Notes: generated by a model not told the origin, from the letters alone. DNA of 64,000 bases from Bidens hawaiensis (GCA_021521415.1 JAIQDT010000172.1:1178001-1242000), one strand, 5' to 3'; counted from the stretch's first letter, positions 44,392-55,701 are shown. Numbers and translations: made by a program.

Positions 44392-44766
44392 GAACAGTCC
44401 ACTCCTCTAAATGATATATGGTATATGGATAGTGATTGTTCTAGGCACATGACTTGTGACAAGAGATCTCTTGTCAATTATGCAGAAAAGTATGAAGGTC
44501 CAGTAGCTTTTGGGAGTGATGAGAATGGTGGAAAGATTGTTGGAAAAGGAATCTTAACAAATGGGAATGTCTCATTTGATAATTTATTTCATGTTGAAGG
44601 TCTTCAGTACAATCTGCTGAGCATATCACAAATGTGTGATAAGGGTTACAAAGTCAGTTTTGATGATTCACACTATTTCATTTTAAAACCTGAGTTTGTA
44701 ATTCCACCTGAAATGATTATGATGATGGCACCAAGAAATGGTAACTTGATGATTCACACTGTATGA
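44392..44766 (+). pseudogene. B protease and pre-integrase, truncated
   Basis: EQSTPLNDIWYMDSDCSRHM: the protease Asp is present but the motif is DSD instead of DSG. Continues VEGQYNLLSIS-type sequence to APRNGNL, then a 13-bp insertion (ATGATTCACACTG, copied from 44661-44673) and a deletion of about 430 bp relative to A, which removes the HHCC finger and the first integrase Asp. Confidence 0.85.
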
Positions 44767-45381
44767 ATTAAATAAGACAGTTAAGATGATGAGAAGTGAC
44801 AATGGCACTGAGTTCAAGAATGGAGTTATGCAAGAATTCTGTGAAGCAAAAGGAATACAACAACAATTTTCAGCTCCTAGAACTCCTAAGCAAAATGGTG
44901 TAGCAGAAAGAAGAAACAGAACACTCATTGAACCTGCAAGAACCATGTTAGCAGATGCTAATCTGCCTTTCACTTTTTGGGCTGAAGCCATAAATACAGC
45001 CAGCTATGTTCAGAATAGGGTACCTGTGAACAAAAGGCATAACAAAACCCCTTATGAAATATTTCACAACAGAAAGCCTTACATCAAGTTTTTCAAGCCC
45101 TTTGGATGCAAATGTTTTCTTTTGAATACACGGGACTATTTGAACAAGTTTCAACAAAATCCATGGATTGCTTCTTTGATGGATATTCTACACACTCAAA
45201 AGCCTACAGAGTTTATGTGAAAGATCACTTGAGTGTTATAGAATCATCTGACATCATCTTTAATGAGAATCAATTCAATACAGTTGATGGTGCAGCATGG
45301 CTGTTTGATCATGAGAAGTTAATAAGGTCTTTCAAGATTTATCCTGAAGACTTGATGACTCATTCTACAAGACCAGTGTAA
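44767..45381 (+). pseudogene. B integrase, missing HHCC and first Asp
   Basis: Starts at MRSDNGTEFKNGV with the second Asp; Glu of QNGVAERRNRTL is present. C-terminal part FHNRKPYIKFFKPFGCKC. Frameshift near 45160 and another near 45360. Without the HHCC site and first catalytic Asp it cannot be active. Confidence 0.85.
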
Positions 45382-45705
45382 TTGAAGAAAAGAAGAAGAA
45401 AACATTGGACTTAGAAGAATTATGGAAGAAGGTTGCTAGAAAAAAGAAAGAATATTCTTTTGTGAAGAATTCCTCATGGAACATTGATGAACTTGATAAT
45501 GTGACAACATTCAAGACAATTCAGATGTACAGAATGATACAATTCAACCTGAGGATGACACAAGTAACCATGCAAGTGAAAATGAAACTGCATCCACTGC
45601 AAGATTTCAAGATCTATTTTTAAGACTAAACTTAGAAAACAATGGTGCATCTACTTCAAGACAAATAATGATGAAGCACCAGAATTTCATGATGCAGAAG
45701 CTGAT
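45382..45705 (+). pseudogene. B integrase-RT linker
   Basis: LDLEELWKKVARKKKEYSFV then shifted frames; hydrophilic linker matching A 21640-21960. No motif. Confidence 0.65.
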
Positions 45706-46962
45706 TTGATCATTGAAGATCCAGAACTCAATGAAACAAATCTTGACACAAACATGTCTACAGATATGATTGTACAAACTCCTTATGTGGAAAAGAATCA
45801 TTCTTCTGAAAACATCATTGGTGATTTGCATGAAAGAGTTACAAGAAGTCATTCCGAAATTGCAAACATCTGTCTTTACTCTTGTTTTATGTCCCAAATA
45901 GAACCAAAGAACATAGCACAAGCATTAAAAGACAATAGTCGGGTGGAAGCAATGCAAGAGGAATTGGCACAATTTAGAGACCTGCATGTGTGGGATCTTG
46001 TTGATAAGCCATTTGACAGATATGCAATTGGAACCAAATGGGTTTTTAGAAACAAAAGGGATGAAAGGGGTTTGGTGATTAAGAATAAAGCTAGACTTGT
46101 AGCACTGGGATGTCTTCAAGAAGAAGGAATAGACTTTGAGGAAGTCTTTGCACCTGTTGCAAGACTTGAAGCTATCAGGATTTTTCTTGCATATGCTGCC
46201 TCAAAGAACATTAGAGTGTTCCAGCTTGATGTTAAGTCTGCATTTCTAAATGGAAAGATAAATGAAGAGGTGTATGTTGCTCAACCTCCAGGTTTTGAGG
46301 ATCCAATGTATCCAAACAGGGTGTATAAGTTAAACAAAGCCCTTTATGGATTGCATCAGGCTCCTAGAGCATGGTATGATGAGCTGTCAAGTCATCTTCT
46401 TGAAAATGGTTTCAAAAGAGGAGCCATTGACAAGACACTCTTCTACAAAAGAAAGGGATCAGACTTGCTTCTGTTACAAGTGTATGTGGATGACATCATC
46501 TTTGGTTCTACAAATGAACAAATGTGTATGGAGTTTGAAGTGGTAATGAAGTCCAAATACAGCATGAGTTCTATGGGAGAAATGAACTTCTTTCTAGGAT
46601 TGCAAGTTCAACAGAAGGCTGAGGGGATTTTCATTCATCAAAACAAATATGTGCAGGACATCTTAAACAAGTTCAACTGTCAAGAGTACAAGACTGCTTC
46701 AACTCCAATAGACACCAAAGAAAAGATGATCGCAAATGAAAAGGGGGAGCCTATAAATGAACATGAATATATAGCCAAAATTGGATCTTTGATGTATCTG
46801 ACTGCAACGAGACCAGATATCATGTTTGCTGTATGTGTGTGTGCAAGATTCCAATCAAGTCCAAAAGTCTCCCACATGAATGCTGTTAAAAGAATATTCA
46901 GATATTTGAAGGGAAGACCAGACCTAGGGTTTGGTATCCAAAGAATCAATCTTTTGACCTGA
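45706..46962 (+). CDS. B reverse transcriptase (open, 418 codons)
   Basis: RVT_2-type RT in one frame. Order: linker ([15 protein letters not shown]), [69 protein letters not shown], the catalytic YVDD at residues 260-263 within [11 protein letters not shown], and [18 protein letters not shown]. It runs into the RT-RNase H connection ([18 protein letters not shown]) and stops by a one-base frameshift near 46930 before RNase H. RT motifs look intact; it converts element RNA to DNA in the particle. The start shown is only the open frame, since the ancestral polyprotein begins upstream. Confidence 0.85.
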   Translation: MIIEDPELNETNLDTNMSTDMIVQTPYVEKNHSSENIIGDLHERVTRSHSEIANICLYSCFMSQIEPKNIAQALKDNSRVEAMQEELAQFRDLHVWDLVDKPFDRYAIGTKWVFRNKRDERGLVIKNKARLVALGCLQEEGIDFEEVFAPVARLEAIRIFLAYAASKNIRVFQLDVKSAFLNGKINEEVYVAQPPGFEDPMYPNRVYKLNKALYGLHQAPRAWYDELSSHLLENGFKRGAIDKTLFYKRKGSDLLLLQVYVDDIIFGSTNEQMCMEFEVVMKSKYSMSSMGEMNFFLGLQVQQKAEGIFIHQNKYVQDILNKFNCQEYKTASTPIDTKEKMIANEKGEPINEHEYIAKIGSLMYLTATRPDIMFAVCVCARFQSSPKVSHMNAVKRIFRYLKGRPDLGFGIQRINLLT

Positions 46963-47432
46963 TTGCGTATACAGACAGTGATTATGATGGCTGTAACATG
47001 AGCAGAAAGTCAACCTCAGGAGGATGTCAATTTTTGGGTGGAAGGCTAGTGTCATGGCAATGCAAAAAGCAGACTACAGTCTCAATCTCTACTGCAGAAG
47101 CTGAATATGTTGCTGCATCTGCCTGCTGTGCACAAGTTCTATGGATTCAAAATCAGATGCTGGACTATGGTTTGAATTTCTTGAACACCCCTATTCTTAT
47201 TGACAATACAGCTGCATATTTTACTGTTAAAAATCTAGTTCAACATTCCAAAACTAAGCACATTGAAATCAGACATCATTTCATCAGAGACTGCAGTGAA
47301 AAAGGTTTGATTGAAATGCAAAGAGTTGATACAAGTGACAATTTGGCTGACCTTTTCACCAAACCACTTGATAGAACCAGGTTCAACTTTCTTCTGAAAG
47401 CCCTGGGAATGATCAACTCTGATGAAATCTGA
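46963..47432 (+). pseudogene. B RNase H and end of pol
   Basis: After the frameshift: [74 protein letters not shown], stop TGA 47430-47432. Catalytic acidic residues appear intact; only the frame is broken. Confidence 0.9.
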
Positions 47433-48102
47433 TTAAGGATGTGTGCCTAGTTGTGTACCTCTCTGTGCTAACTGATTATTTTGTTAGAGGTCTCACAAAT
47501 TGAATGTTGTGTGAATATGTTTGAGTATGATACTGATTAAGTTGCTTGATATGTTAACTGATATGTGCTTTAACTGATTTTGTGTGAAAAGTTTTGACAT
47601 GATTGATTTGATTGATATGTTTGCATGTTTATCAGTTGATGTGCATTTGTGATGTTAGGATGAGTGTTACTGTTATGGATTACTTGTTAATGTGAGCTTA
47701 ACTAACATCATTGCTTTAATGTTTGACTATGTGTTTTATCTGATCATCTGAAGTTGTTAGGATAGGCTTACACATGAATGTTGTTAAATGTTTGCTTGTC
47801 CTTATAATGTTGAGTGTCATTCAGATTTAATTATGTACTGCAACTGTTTATATCAAAACGAGTCTTGTGTCAAAATTAAATGATAAAATGAATTTCTCTA
47901 ATGAATTTTGCATAAACACTTTATTTTGGTCAAAACATGAGCATGTTGTTAATGGTGCAGAGATATGATAAGATTATTCAGTTCAAGCTTTAAAAGAAGC
48001 TTAAAAGAAGGATTTTTTTTTTTTAAGAAAAGTCCCAAGTAGTTGTTTTTGCTGAAAACTATGTCATTTGCCCAGTTGGAAGGACATGCACCCGTGTATG
48101 TT

Positions 48103-48138
48103 TGGTCTTTAAATCTCTATAGATTCAAAGGATAGCCA
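48103..48138 (+). other. Spacer stem-loop, copy 1 (element B)
   Basis: TGGTCTTT pairs with AAAGGATAGCCA; inner stem AATCT/AGATT. The loop differs from A's but remains paired. Confidence 0.7.
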
Positions 48139-48250
48139 TTGACCTGAAAACTGAATGCGTTTGGGGCAATAATAACTTGTTTCTTATTCCTTCACTTAAA
48201 ACTATGTCAATAGCTCTAACTTTGAAAGGACATATATTCACACGTATGTT

Positions 48251-48288
48251 TGGTCCTGTTGACCACTTTTGGTCAAACAGGATAGCCA
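48251..48288 (+). other. Spacer stem-loop, copy 2 (element B)
   Basis: TGGTCCTGTT pairs with AACAGGATAGCCA; inner stem TTGACCA/TGGTCAA around CTTT. It is the strongest of the six copies. Confidence 0.75.
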
Positions 48289-48545
48289 TTAACCTGACAA
48301 TGAAGAGATATTGGGGTGATTGAATATTAAACTGTGTTTAATGGGAAATGATAGTACATTGATTGCTTAGCCAATCATATGGATTTATTAGGCTAAAAGA
48401 CCTTAGTATAGTCATTAACATGTATGGTTGCTTTCCCATGATGATGTAAAATCTTAGGTGATATAAACATAATGAATATGCTGATCTTTATGTGGAGATA
48501 CATAGTTGTCTTTGCATGTCTTAAGGTAAATCTCTCCAAATGATA

Positions 48546-48579
48546 GGCAGAAAAGTGATTACCCGGTCATACACGAGCC
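48546..48579 (+). other. Conserved GGCAGAAA block (element B)
   Basis: GGCAGAAAAGTGATTACC then CGGTCATACACGAGCC; matches A and G. Confidence 0.75.
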
Positions 48580-49315
48580 TGTTGTTATTTGGTCAACCAA
48601 AAATGAAACATCTTTAAATATGACAAAGAACATGTTTTAAGAATATTTGAGAAAATATCAAAAACAAGTGGAAGAATGAATAAATCAACCAAAAGTTGAT
48701 AAGTGTTTTAAATATTTTATCAAACAAGAGGGTTACAACAAGAACTACAAAGATGTTGACAAAATCTGTCTCATCTTGAATGAAAGGCATGTTATTAACA
48801 GTAAGTCCAACGTTCAACCTCTATATATGTTTGAATCTAAAAAATACAAAAATACAATAAGTTCTGTCATACAAAAAAAACAAGTTTTTGACCAAATACA
48901 GGAGGTTGGAGTCAAATTAGGGTGATCTGGGGAAAGCCAAATAAGCTTTGAGAAGAGATATGAGGCATCATAGCACAGTGTTGACCATTAATGCATTATG
49001 CTTTAAATGAACCTAAATCATATCACCAAGGAGATGAAATTCATGCTAAGTTTATACCTGCTGTTAACCTATCTATGTTGTCATAATAATGCTGAGAGTG
49101 AAGTGTTGAGATAGCTACTTAGTCAATATGATCCTATTCTTGAGATCTTTTCAGAAAATGGAAGAAACTGTTTTGAAGAGAAATATAACTGAAATTTGAT
49201 CTCTAAATGCACCATTTGCTCTTAAACTATGATCTGAAATGAAAAATATATTTTGACAAAGTGGTTTAAGTCAAAAAGAGTTGCATTTTGCCTTTAATTG
49301 GCTGAATATGTAAGT

Positions 49316-51072
49316 TCGGGTAAGGTTTAATGTTTTATAACCTTTTCGGGCACAAAACAGTTAAATATGTTTGAATATGATATCTCGGGTAAGGTTTGAT
49401 GATTTATGACCTTTCCGGGTAAGCTTAGTCATTTTTGACTAACTTTATGATTTCCGGGCATGCTTTGAAGTGTTTACACTTTCCGGGTAGAGTACACTGT
49501 TGTACTCATTTCCCGAGCAAGCTTGAAGTCTTGAGATGATTATGTGTTGTTATAGCTAGCTTTTAACAAGAAATTCTTGTTTCGGGCAAGCTATGCATGT
49601 TATATGCTGATTGTGATTCCAAGCAAACTTTATGAACTTAGTCAAGTACATCAAGTAAGCTTTGTGATTTGTGTGAATATGTTGTTAGGAAAGGTTTGTT
49701 AGTCTTTCCGGGCATTCTTAGATATTACTATTTAAGTTTGTGATTATTCGGGTATGGTTTGGCATGTTGAAATCCCTCGGGTAAGGGCATACCTGATGAT
49801 TGAATGTGTTTATCCTAGCAAGCTTAGTGCTAACATAGGATTTTCGGGCAAGCTCTATGAAATTTTGGACTATAGCACACTTAAATGTTTATGTGTTTTA
49901 ATTTCATTCCGAGCATGCTCTGTGATATGTGTGTTTATGATTTCTTTGAAATTACAAGTGTTTTCGGGCAAACTTTGTTTTCCGGGCACACTTTATATTT
50001 CGGGTACACCTTTGTTCTCTTAATATACTTGGTAATTTCAAAACTTAACTTTCCGAGTACACTGTCTTCTAGAAATCCTTTTCAGGGCACACTTTGTACT
50101 ATATGAAGGTTATTCGGGTATACTTTGCATTAGAAAGGTGTTCGGGCACACTATTCTCTTGAATGGTTGCTCGGGCACACTATGTTTTCAAGTATGCTTG
50201 ATTGAATATGGTATTTAGTATGATAACATTGATTATGATTCTTATTAGGGTTTATGCTAGATAAGTTTTAATTTAAGATTGAGAAATCTATATGGGTGTC
50301 TTGATTGATTCCTAGTAAGGATGTTTATTTGATGTTTAGACTTGATTATTTTCCTTGTGATTAATTTCTCAAGAAATCTAGTATTTCGGGTAAGCTTTCT
50401 TCATTATGTCTTAACTTTAAATTAATTAGCTTGATCGAGCAAGGTTTATAAATAGAAGGATTCGGGCAAACTTTTATATTCAAAAATGAAAATTTTCCAA
50501 GCAAAGTTTGACCGGGTAAGCTTTGTAAGTGAATGTATACAGAGTAGACTTTGAAAAGAATAATTCCGAGTAAGGTTTTATTAACTTAAAAGATAAATAT
50601 TGGTTTTAATATCAAGTGGATAATGTTACTGTTTGACAGCTAATAATTCACAAAATGACAAAAAGCATTTAAAACCCACTTTCAAAAGGTATATAAGAGG
50701 GAGTTAGGCAAAATTTTCAACATTATTTTTCCCTCTCTCTCCTTCCACTTCAACTGCTTATTCGCAAAGAAACCCAAACCGACTTATCACATTCAATTAT
50801 TCCTAACTCTAACTTGTATTAGCCCTCTAATTCCGACTTGGTAAGCAACATTAATGTGTTTTTCGACCACGATTAGACTATAATGGGCTTTGATTATGTA
50901 TCTGATTACAAATACTCTTTTTATGTGTTTAGGTTATAAATTTGTCAAAGAACAGGTTCTTGATGATTTTCTCTCTTTTCTTTCTTCTTCATTTTTATAC
51001 CTTGAAATTATCTAAAGTACTGAACTTTATGACTAATTTCACTTTGAATATGTTTGTTTATGTGATTCAGAT
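49316..51072 (+). other. B spacer, CGGGCAAGCTT motif array and env leader
   Basis: From 49316 to about 50560, words of the form CGGGCAAGCTT, CGGGCACACTT, CGAGCATGCT recur every 20-60 bases. The same words fill the LTR U3. From 50640 a segment (CAAAAAGCATTTAAAACCCA, then GGTATATAAGAGG near 50690 with a TATATAAG element) leads to the env-like ATG. The TATATAAG sits about 380 bp upstream of the ATG and is conserved in A (near 57240, GGTATAAGAG), so a separate promoter is conceivable. Confidence 0.65.
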
Positions 51073-51696
51073 ATGGCAGACGATGAACCCAAGTATGTGT
51101 TCGAATCAAAACATAATATGTGTGCACTTCTACAAGTCACACCTGACAATGAGCCGATGGCTAGGATGATAACTTGGATGGCTCGATCCAATGTAAGTTT
51201 CGCATTCACTGAAAGCCCTGTAATTTACAGAAATCACTCCTTGGATTGCTGGAGATCTGCAGAACTGGTTGAGGACATAAATGGTAAAACAATCGAGGAA
51301 ACCGTGGCCAGACAAGAAATCCACATTACAGAGAGGATGATAAGAAGATTTCTCAGATTAAATGATGATAACCATTACCATATAAACTTCAGCACACCTC
51401 ACTTAATGAAGATATTTGAAGAAACAATGGGGTATCAAGGAAATGTTCATGATGGACAGTTTCAGAAGGGTATGTTCCCTATGTTGTACAGGTTTCTTAT
51501 TCACCATGTGATCCATGGATTTACTCCAAGGAAGGGATCATGGACCTTGATGAGTCACGACTTGGCAAATGCCACAGTTGGGATTATATATGATCTGCCC
51601 TTCAATTTTTCAAAGAAGATATTTGAAGGATTAGTAGGAAACCTGAGAAGGCAGAAAAGAAGAGATTTTTACAATATCCAAGGTTCCTACAGATAA
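51073..51696 (+). CDS. B env-like ORF, conserved N-terminal domain (207 codons)
   Basis: Starts MADDEPKYVFESKHNMCALL at a good ATG after an ATTCAGAT leader that is also present in A. About 200 residues form a compact conserved domain: PVIYRNHSLDCWRSAELVED, EIHITERMIRRFLRLNDDN, GYQGNVHDGQFQKGMFPMLY, FLIHHVIHGFTPRKGSWTLM, LPFNFSKKIFEGLVGNLRR. Counterparts are A 57601-58190 and G 5808-5200. No signal peptide or membrane helix. Similar proteins are common in retrotransposons of composite plants as I remember; role unknown. A frameshift after 51690 ends the frame. Confidence 0.8.
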   Translation: MADDEPKYVFESKHNMCALLQVTPDNEPMARMITWMARSNVSFAFTESPVIYRNHSLDCWRSAELVEDINGKTIEETVARQEIHITERMIRRFLRLNDDNHYHINFSTPHLMKIFEETMGYQGNVHDGQFQKGMFPMLYRFLIHHVIHGFTPRKGSWTLMSHDLANATVGIIYDLPFNFSKKIFEGLVGNLRRQKRRDFYNIQGSYR

Positions 51697-53636
51697 TCTT
51701 CAACAGTGAACTCCAAGATCTACCCACTGTTGGAACTATACACATGTTGCAAAACCTTGATACATACAGAAGAATCAAGAATCCAGGTGTTTCACATGTG
51801 TACAACTCAAATTTCCCATTTGAGATATTGCCATGGTTGTTGAACCATAACTTGGTTGTGATGCCTGTGCCTGAATTAAGCTCAGAGGAGGAAGGAGGAG
51901 ATGATGTTGAGAGTGATGATGATGGTTCTGATGATGAAATTATGATATTGATGGAGATGGAGGAGGAGCTGGAGTAGCTATGGATATTGATGCACCTGTT
52001 CAGGAGGGAGCATCTTGAGCAACTTGAACAACCTATTCCAACACCACCACAATCACCACCACACATTGACCAACCCATTGTACCTTCACCACCACAAACT
52101 CCAAAACATCAAACCACTCAATCCCCACCTCAAACCCTAACCATTAGCCAACCTGAAACCTCATCACATACATCACCACCACCACAAACACCACCTACAT
52201 ATAGCCCAACCCACACAGACTCACTCATTCCAAGCTCAGTTCATACACAATCACCACCATCATCCACTTACCAAACTCACACCACAAAACAACCTGAACA
52301 TGAAACATTCTTCACAACACCACCCACATCACCACTCACTAACACAGACCTGTTCCAGAGAAATCTAGATTTGATGATAGAGAATGCTGAATTGAAAAGA
52401 AGAAATGAGAAGGTGACCAATGAAAATGTGATGCTGTTAGAGAAGTTGGTTCAAGCTAACATGAGAATTCAAGCCCTGGTGCAGAAGGTTGAGAAGACCT
52501 CAGCTGTCCCTAAACAGAGGGAGAATGAATCTAGGCCAACTGTCTCAAATATGAATGTTGAAGAGACTGTAGCAGTTGTTGAGACTGCAGACAGTTGAAA
52601 GCTGATTATGAATATGTATGATGATGGACAGGAAAGTAGTGAGGAGAGGAGAATTTTGGATGAAGAAGAGTATGAAGGTGATATGTCTGGGGGTGCAGAA
52701 CAAGATTATGACTATATTGATGAAATGAGAAATGTGGAAAAGAATGTAGAGAATGTTGAGATAGTGAATGAGATTGAAAAGACAAATGTTAAGGAGAATG
52801 TAGCTGCTGAAATTGCTACTGATGTCTTAACAGACATAACTACTGATGTCACTGATGCTCAAACTGAAGAAATCATTGATGAAAATGCTGCTACTGAGGA
52901 ACTTATAAACACTGAACCAGAAACTGATCAAGAAGCAAGTTCCAAGAGAATAGAGCATGACCCAGAACTGGAAGCCCTTGAAAAAGAAATAGATAAATAT
53001 GTACAGTCTGAAGATGAGGAGGATGTGAGGAGAAGGATTGAGAAGGATAAGGCAAAGGTTACAGAAGAAGAGCATGTTAAGGCATATCCAGAAAAGGATG
53101 TATCTTTCAAAGATGATGCTATTGCTGCTGCTGCTCTAAGGGAACAGGAAAACATTTTAAGAGAAACAAGGGACAGAGAAATTCTGGTCCAAATTATAGA
53201 CCCTGTTGAGTTAGCAGAGCAAGAAAACTTGATCAATCAAGCCAAATTTGCAAAAGAAATTATTGATGATGTGGCTGATCAAGAAGCAATTGAAACCTTG
53301 ATTATGATGAACAGAACTGAGGAGGCTGACAATTCCTTAGCTATGGTGGTTAGCATGTTTCAAACTCAAAGTCAAACAAATGAAACTGTTGAACCAGCCA
53401 ACTTGAATACTGATGTCATGATTGAAGAAGAGATTGGTGAGTCCATTGCTTCAATGGCTGCCAAGAAATGGGCAGAGCAAGTAAAGGAATATCTGAAGAA
53501 GAACCCCACTGACAGCTGGTCAGAAAGGGTAATATGCCTGAGTCTCATGAAACAGTTAACCAGAAAAGAGAAAGACTTTCTAAACTTCATGAAGAATTTG
53601 CTGAAAAAGTCAATAGGTTTACCAAGACCTATATGA
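51697..53636 (+). pseudogene. B env-like ORF, disordered middle
   Basis: Continues in a second frame with stops at 51975 and 52596. Order: acidic SSEEEGGDDVESDDDGSDDE, a Pro/Thr/Ser-rich stretch with repeated SPPQTP-like words (52020-52340), a coiled coil (NLDLMIENAELKRRNEKVTN), acidic Glu-rich stretches and further coiled coil (AKVTEEEHVKAYPEKDVSF) to 53636. Strongly hydrophilic with no catalytic motif. The same order is visible in A, but part of it is inverted there. Confidence 0.75.
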
Positions 53637-54610
53637 GGAGAAAGAGGACATATGAGCAGACTGAAAATGAAAGAGCTACTAAGAGGGGCAAGTGGGATGA
53701 TATGAACAACTACTTTGTAGAAACCCCTGATGATAAAGCAAGTCCCATAAGGGCAATTCCTTTGCAGACTTTAAGGCCAGATGAACACGTGAAAGGAGTG
53801 CCAGATGTATCAAACCCTGAGAATCCATCCTCTGATGAACCAAAGATTGATGCTATGAATGATCTATCTGAAGGAGAGGATGAATCTGAAGATTCTGATA
53901 ATAATGATGATGACCCTGAGAATGATCAGGCAATGAATGTGAAAGTTGCTAATGTTGTGTCCCCTCAAGTCACAATGACTGAGGAACATAGGGCAAACAT
54001 TGAGCTGAGTGTGTTGGAAGCTAAAAGGAAAAATCCATTGGTGATAAAGTTAAGAAGATTTGGTATAAGCTTTGAAACTCTGGCTGCTATGAATGATGAT
54101 GAATTGAAGCAAAGATTAGAAAATAATACTCTCAAGAAGCTTATGCAGCAAAAGAATAGAGATGCCCAGAAATACAGAGATTATCTCAGAAGGCACAACT
54201 ATTCTGAAAAGGATTTGTCTCACTTTACTTTTGATAAACTCCAAGATCTCTATATAAGTGAAAGAGAAAAGGTGATTGAAAAATGTGTGAAAGAAAATGA
54301 GAAACTGGAAAAGATTGAGGAGTTGAAGAAAAAGTTTGAAGGCATGTGTGGTTATTTATTGGAAAGAGGTATGAAGCCTGAGATTGTTGAACATTTATCC
54401 AGAGAATCAGTGTTGGACCAATACAACAAACTGAAAAGAAAAGAAAAAATGAAAAGGGTCCAAACTGAGAGCTTTACCAAACAGGCTAAACCAACTGATG
54501 AACCTCAAGAAAAGAAGAGAAGAATCCAAACTTTGAGGGAGAAACAACAGAAACAGGCTGAAAAGGAAAAACCAGATGAAGTGCCTACTGTTGAAACACC
54601 CATCCCATAG
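53534..54610 (+). pseudogene. B env-like ORF, charged coiled-coil part
   Basis: 358 open codons in a third frame (VNQKRERLSKLHEEFAEKVN ... RTYEQTENERATKRGKWDDM), with a conserved core VSPQVTMTEEHRANIELSVL, EAKRKNPLVIKLRRFGISFE, YSEKDLSHFTFDKLQDLYI and CGYLLERGMKPEIVEHLSRE. Close to A 59400-60386. Ends at TAG 54608-54610. Confidence 0.75.
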
Positions 54611-55701
54611 GAACCTAAGCCTGAACCTGAGGATGAACCATTTCTCCCTTGGGAAAATGAAGAAATGATAAACATTCTAAGCAACATAATGATAAATCAA
54701 AGAGGAATGACTTAAGCAGACTTCAATGTCTTGGAAAAGGAGGATTTGAAATACCTCTTTTATATTAAAAAGGATGAATGGGAGAAAGCCTTAAGGGAAG
54801 GAGAGAACCCAAGATATTATACTGATGGTATGTTTGTACCTGCTGGATTGGCAAGAACTCCAGGCATGGATAAAATGTTAAAAGAACTTAAAACAGCAGG
54901 ACACAATGTTGTTGAACTTGCCAATCTACCAACAGAGATGGTTGAGGCTATATACATTAATGTTTTTAACTTGAGGCCTGCAAAACCAAAGAAGTCCATT
55001 CCCTTCAGACCTCCTATTCAAGAAGATTTCCACAAGGAGGAAGAGGTCAAGGAGGAAGAGGTGAGTCAAGCAGTTCTGCATAACAAAGAACAACAAGACC
55101 ACAGTCTGATGTGGATCTTCCTAGGGAACTGTACTTTGACTCAGTTACTGAATCTTTAAAAGTAATTATGGAAAGCAGATTGCTGAGAGAGATTGTGGTT
55201 AGGAGTGACTTTCGTGACTACAATGAAGAACAGTTGGATAGAATGGCCACTCTCAGATTGTATGATTACAGAGACAGAAGCAAAATGGCAGGTAGACAGA
55301 TGAATGATCTGTCAAAATACTTGTATGAAGAAGCTGGAAAAGGATTCAAATTCTTAAAAGAAAAGAGGAGCTGGAGGTTGATTCAGTCTCACAAGTCAAA
55401 AAGGACTGCAAAGCTGAAAAGAATGGACATAGCTGAAAGAGACTTTCAGATGACCTTCAGAGATGAGAATCCATTATCCAACTTGAATACATGTATAAGT
55501 CTGGGAAGAAGAATGAGATGCCCCAATTACACAGTACAGAAAAATGGGATTATAGCTGACATTGAATTCAAAGAGAATAATAATCATTTTGTACTGAGGA
55601 ATTCGGATGGAAAAATACTGGGGATCATTAAGAAAGATGAAGACTTGACATGCTTGCACAATGAAGACTTAATGGATATAAGGGATTTGGCTATACCATA
55701 A
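54611..55701 (+). pseudogene. B env-like ORF, conserved C-terminal domain
   Basis: In-frame stops at 54608 and near 54714, then open (LEKEDLKYLFYIKKDEWEKA, EGENPRYYTDGMFVPAG), frameshift near 55070, then to stop 55699-55701: SRLLREIVVRSDFRDYNEEQ, LRLYDYRDRSKMAGRQMNDL, RRMRCPNYTVQKNGIIADIE, HFVLRNSDGKILGIIKKDED. This end is well conserved in A (60960-61583), with weak similarity to G (2797-3345). The whole ancestral ORF is about 1540 codons. Confidence 0.75.

Larger units (their letters stand above)
47433..49315 (+). other. B spacer, conserved non-coding module
   Basis: No coding frame. Collinear with A 23696-25490 and G 8948-7430: stem-loops at 48103-48138 and 48251-48288, GGCAGAAA block at 48546-48579, TAGCCAATCATATGGATTTA near 48370 and TTAGTCAATATGATCC near 49119-49134. 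A run of T occurs near 48015. Confidence 0.8.
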
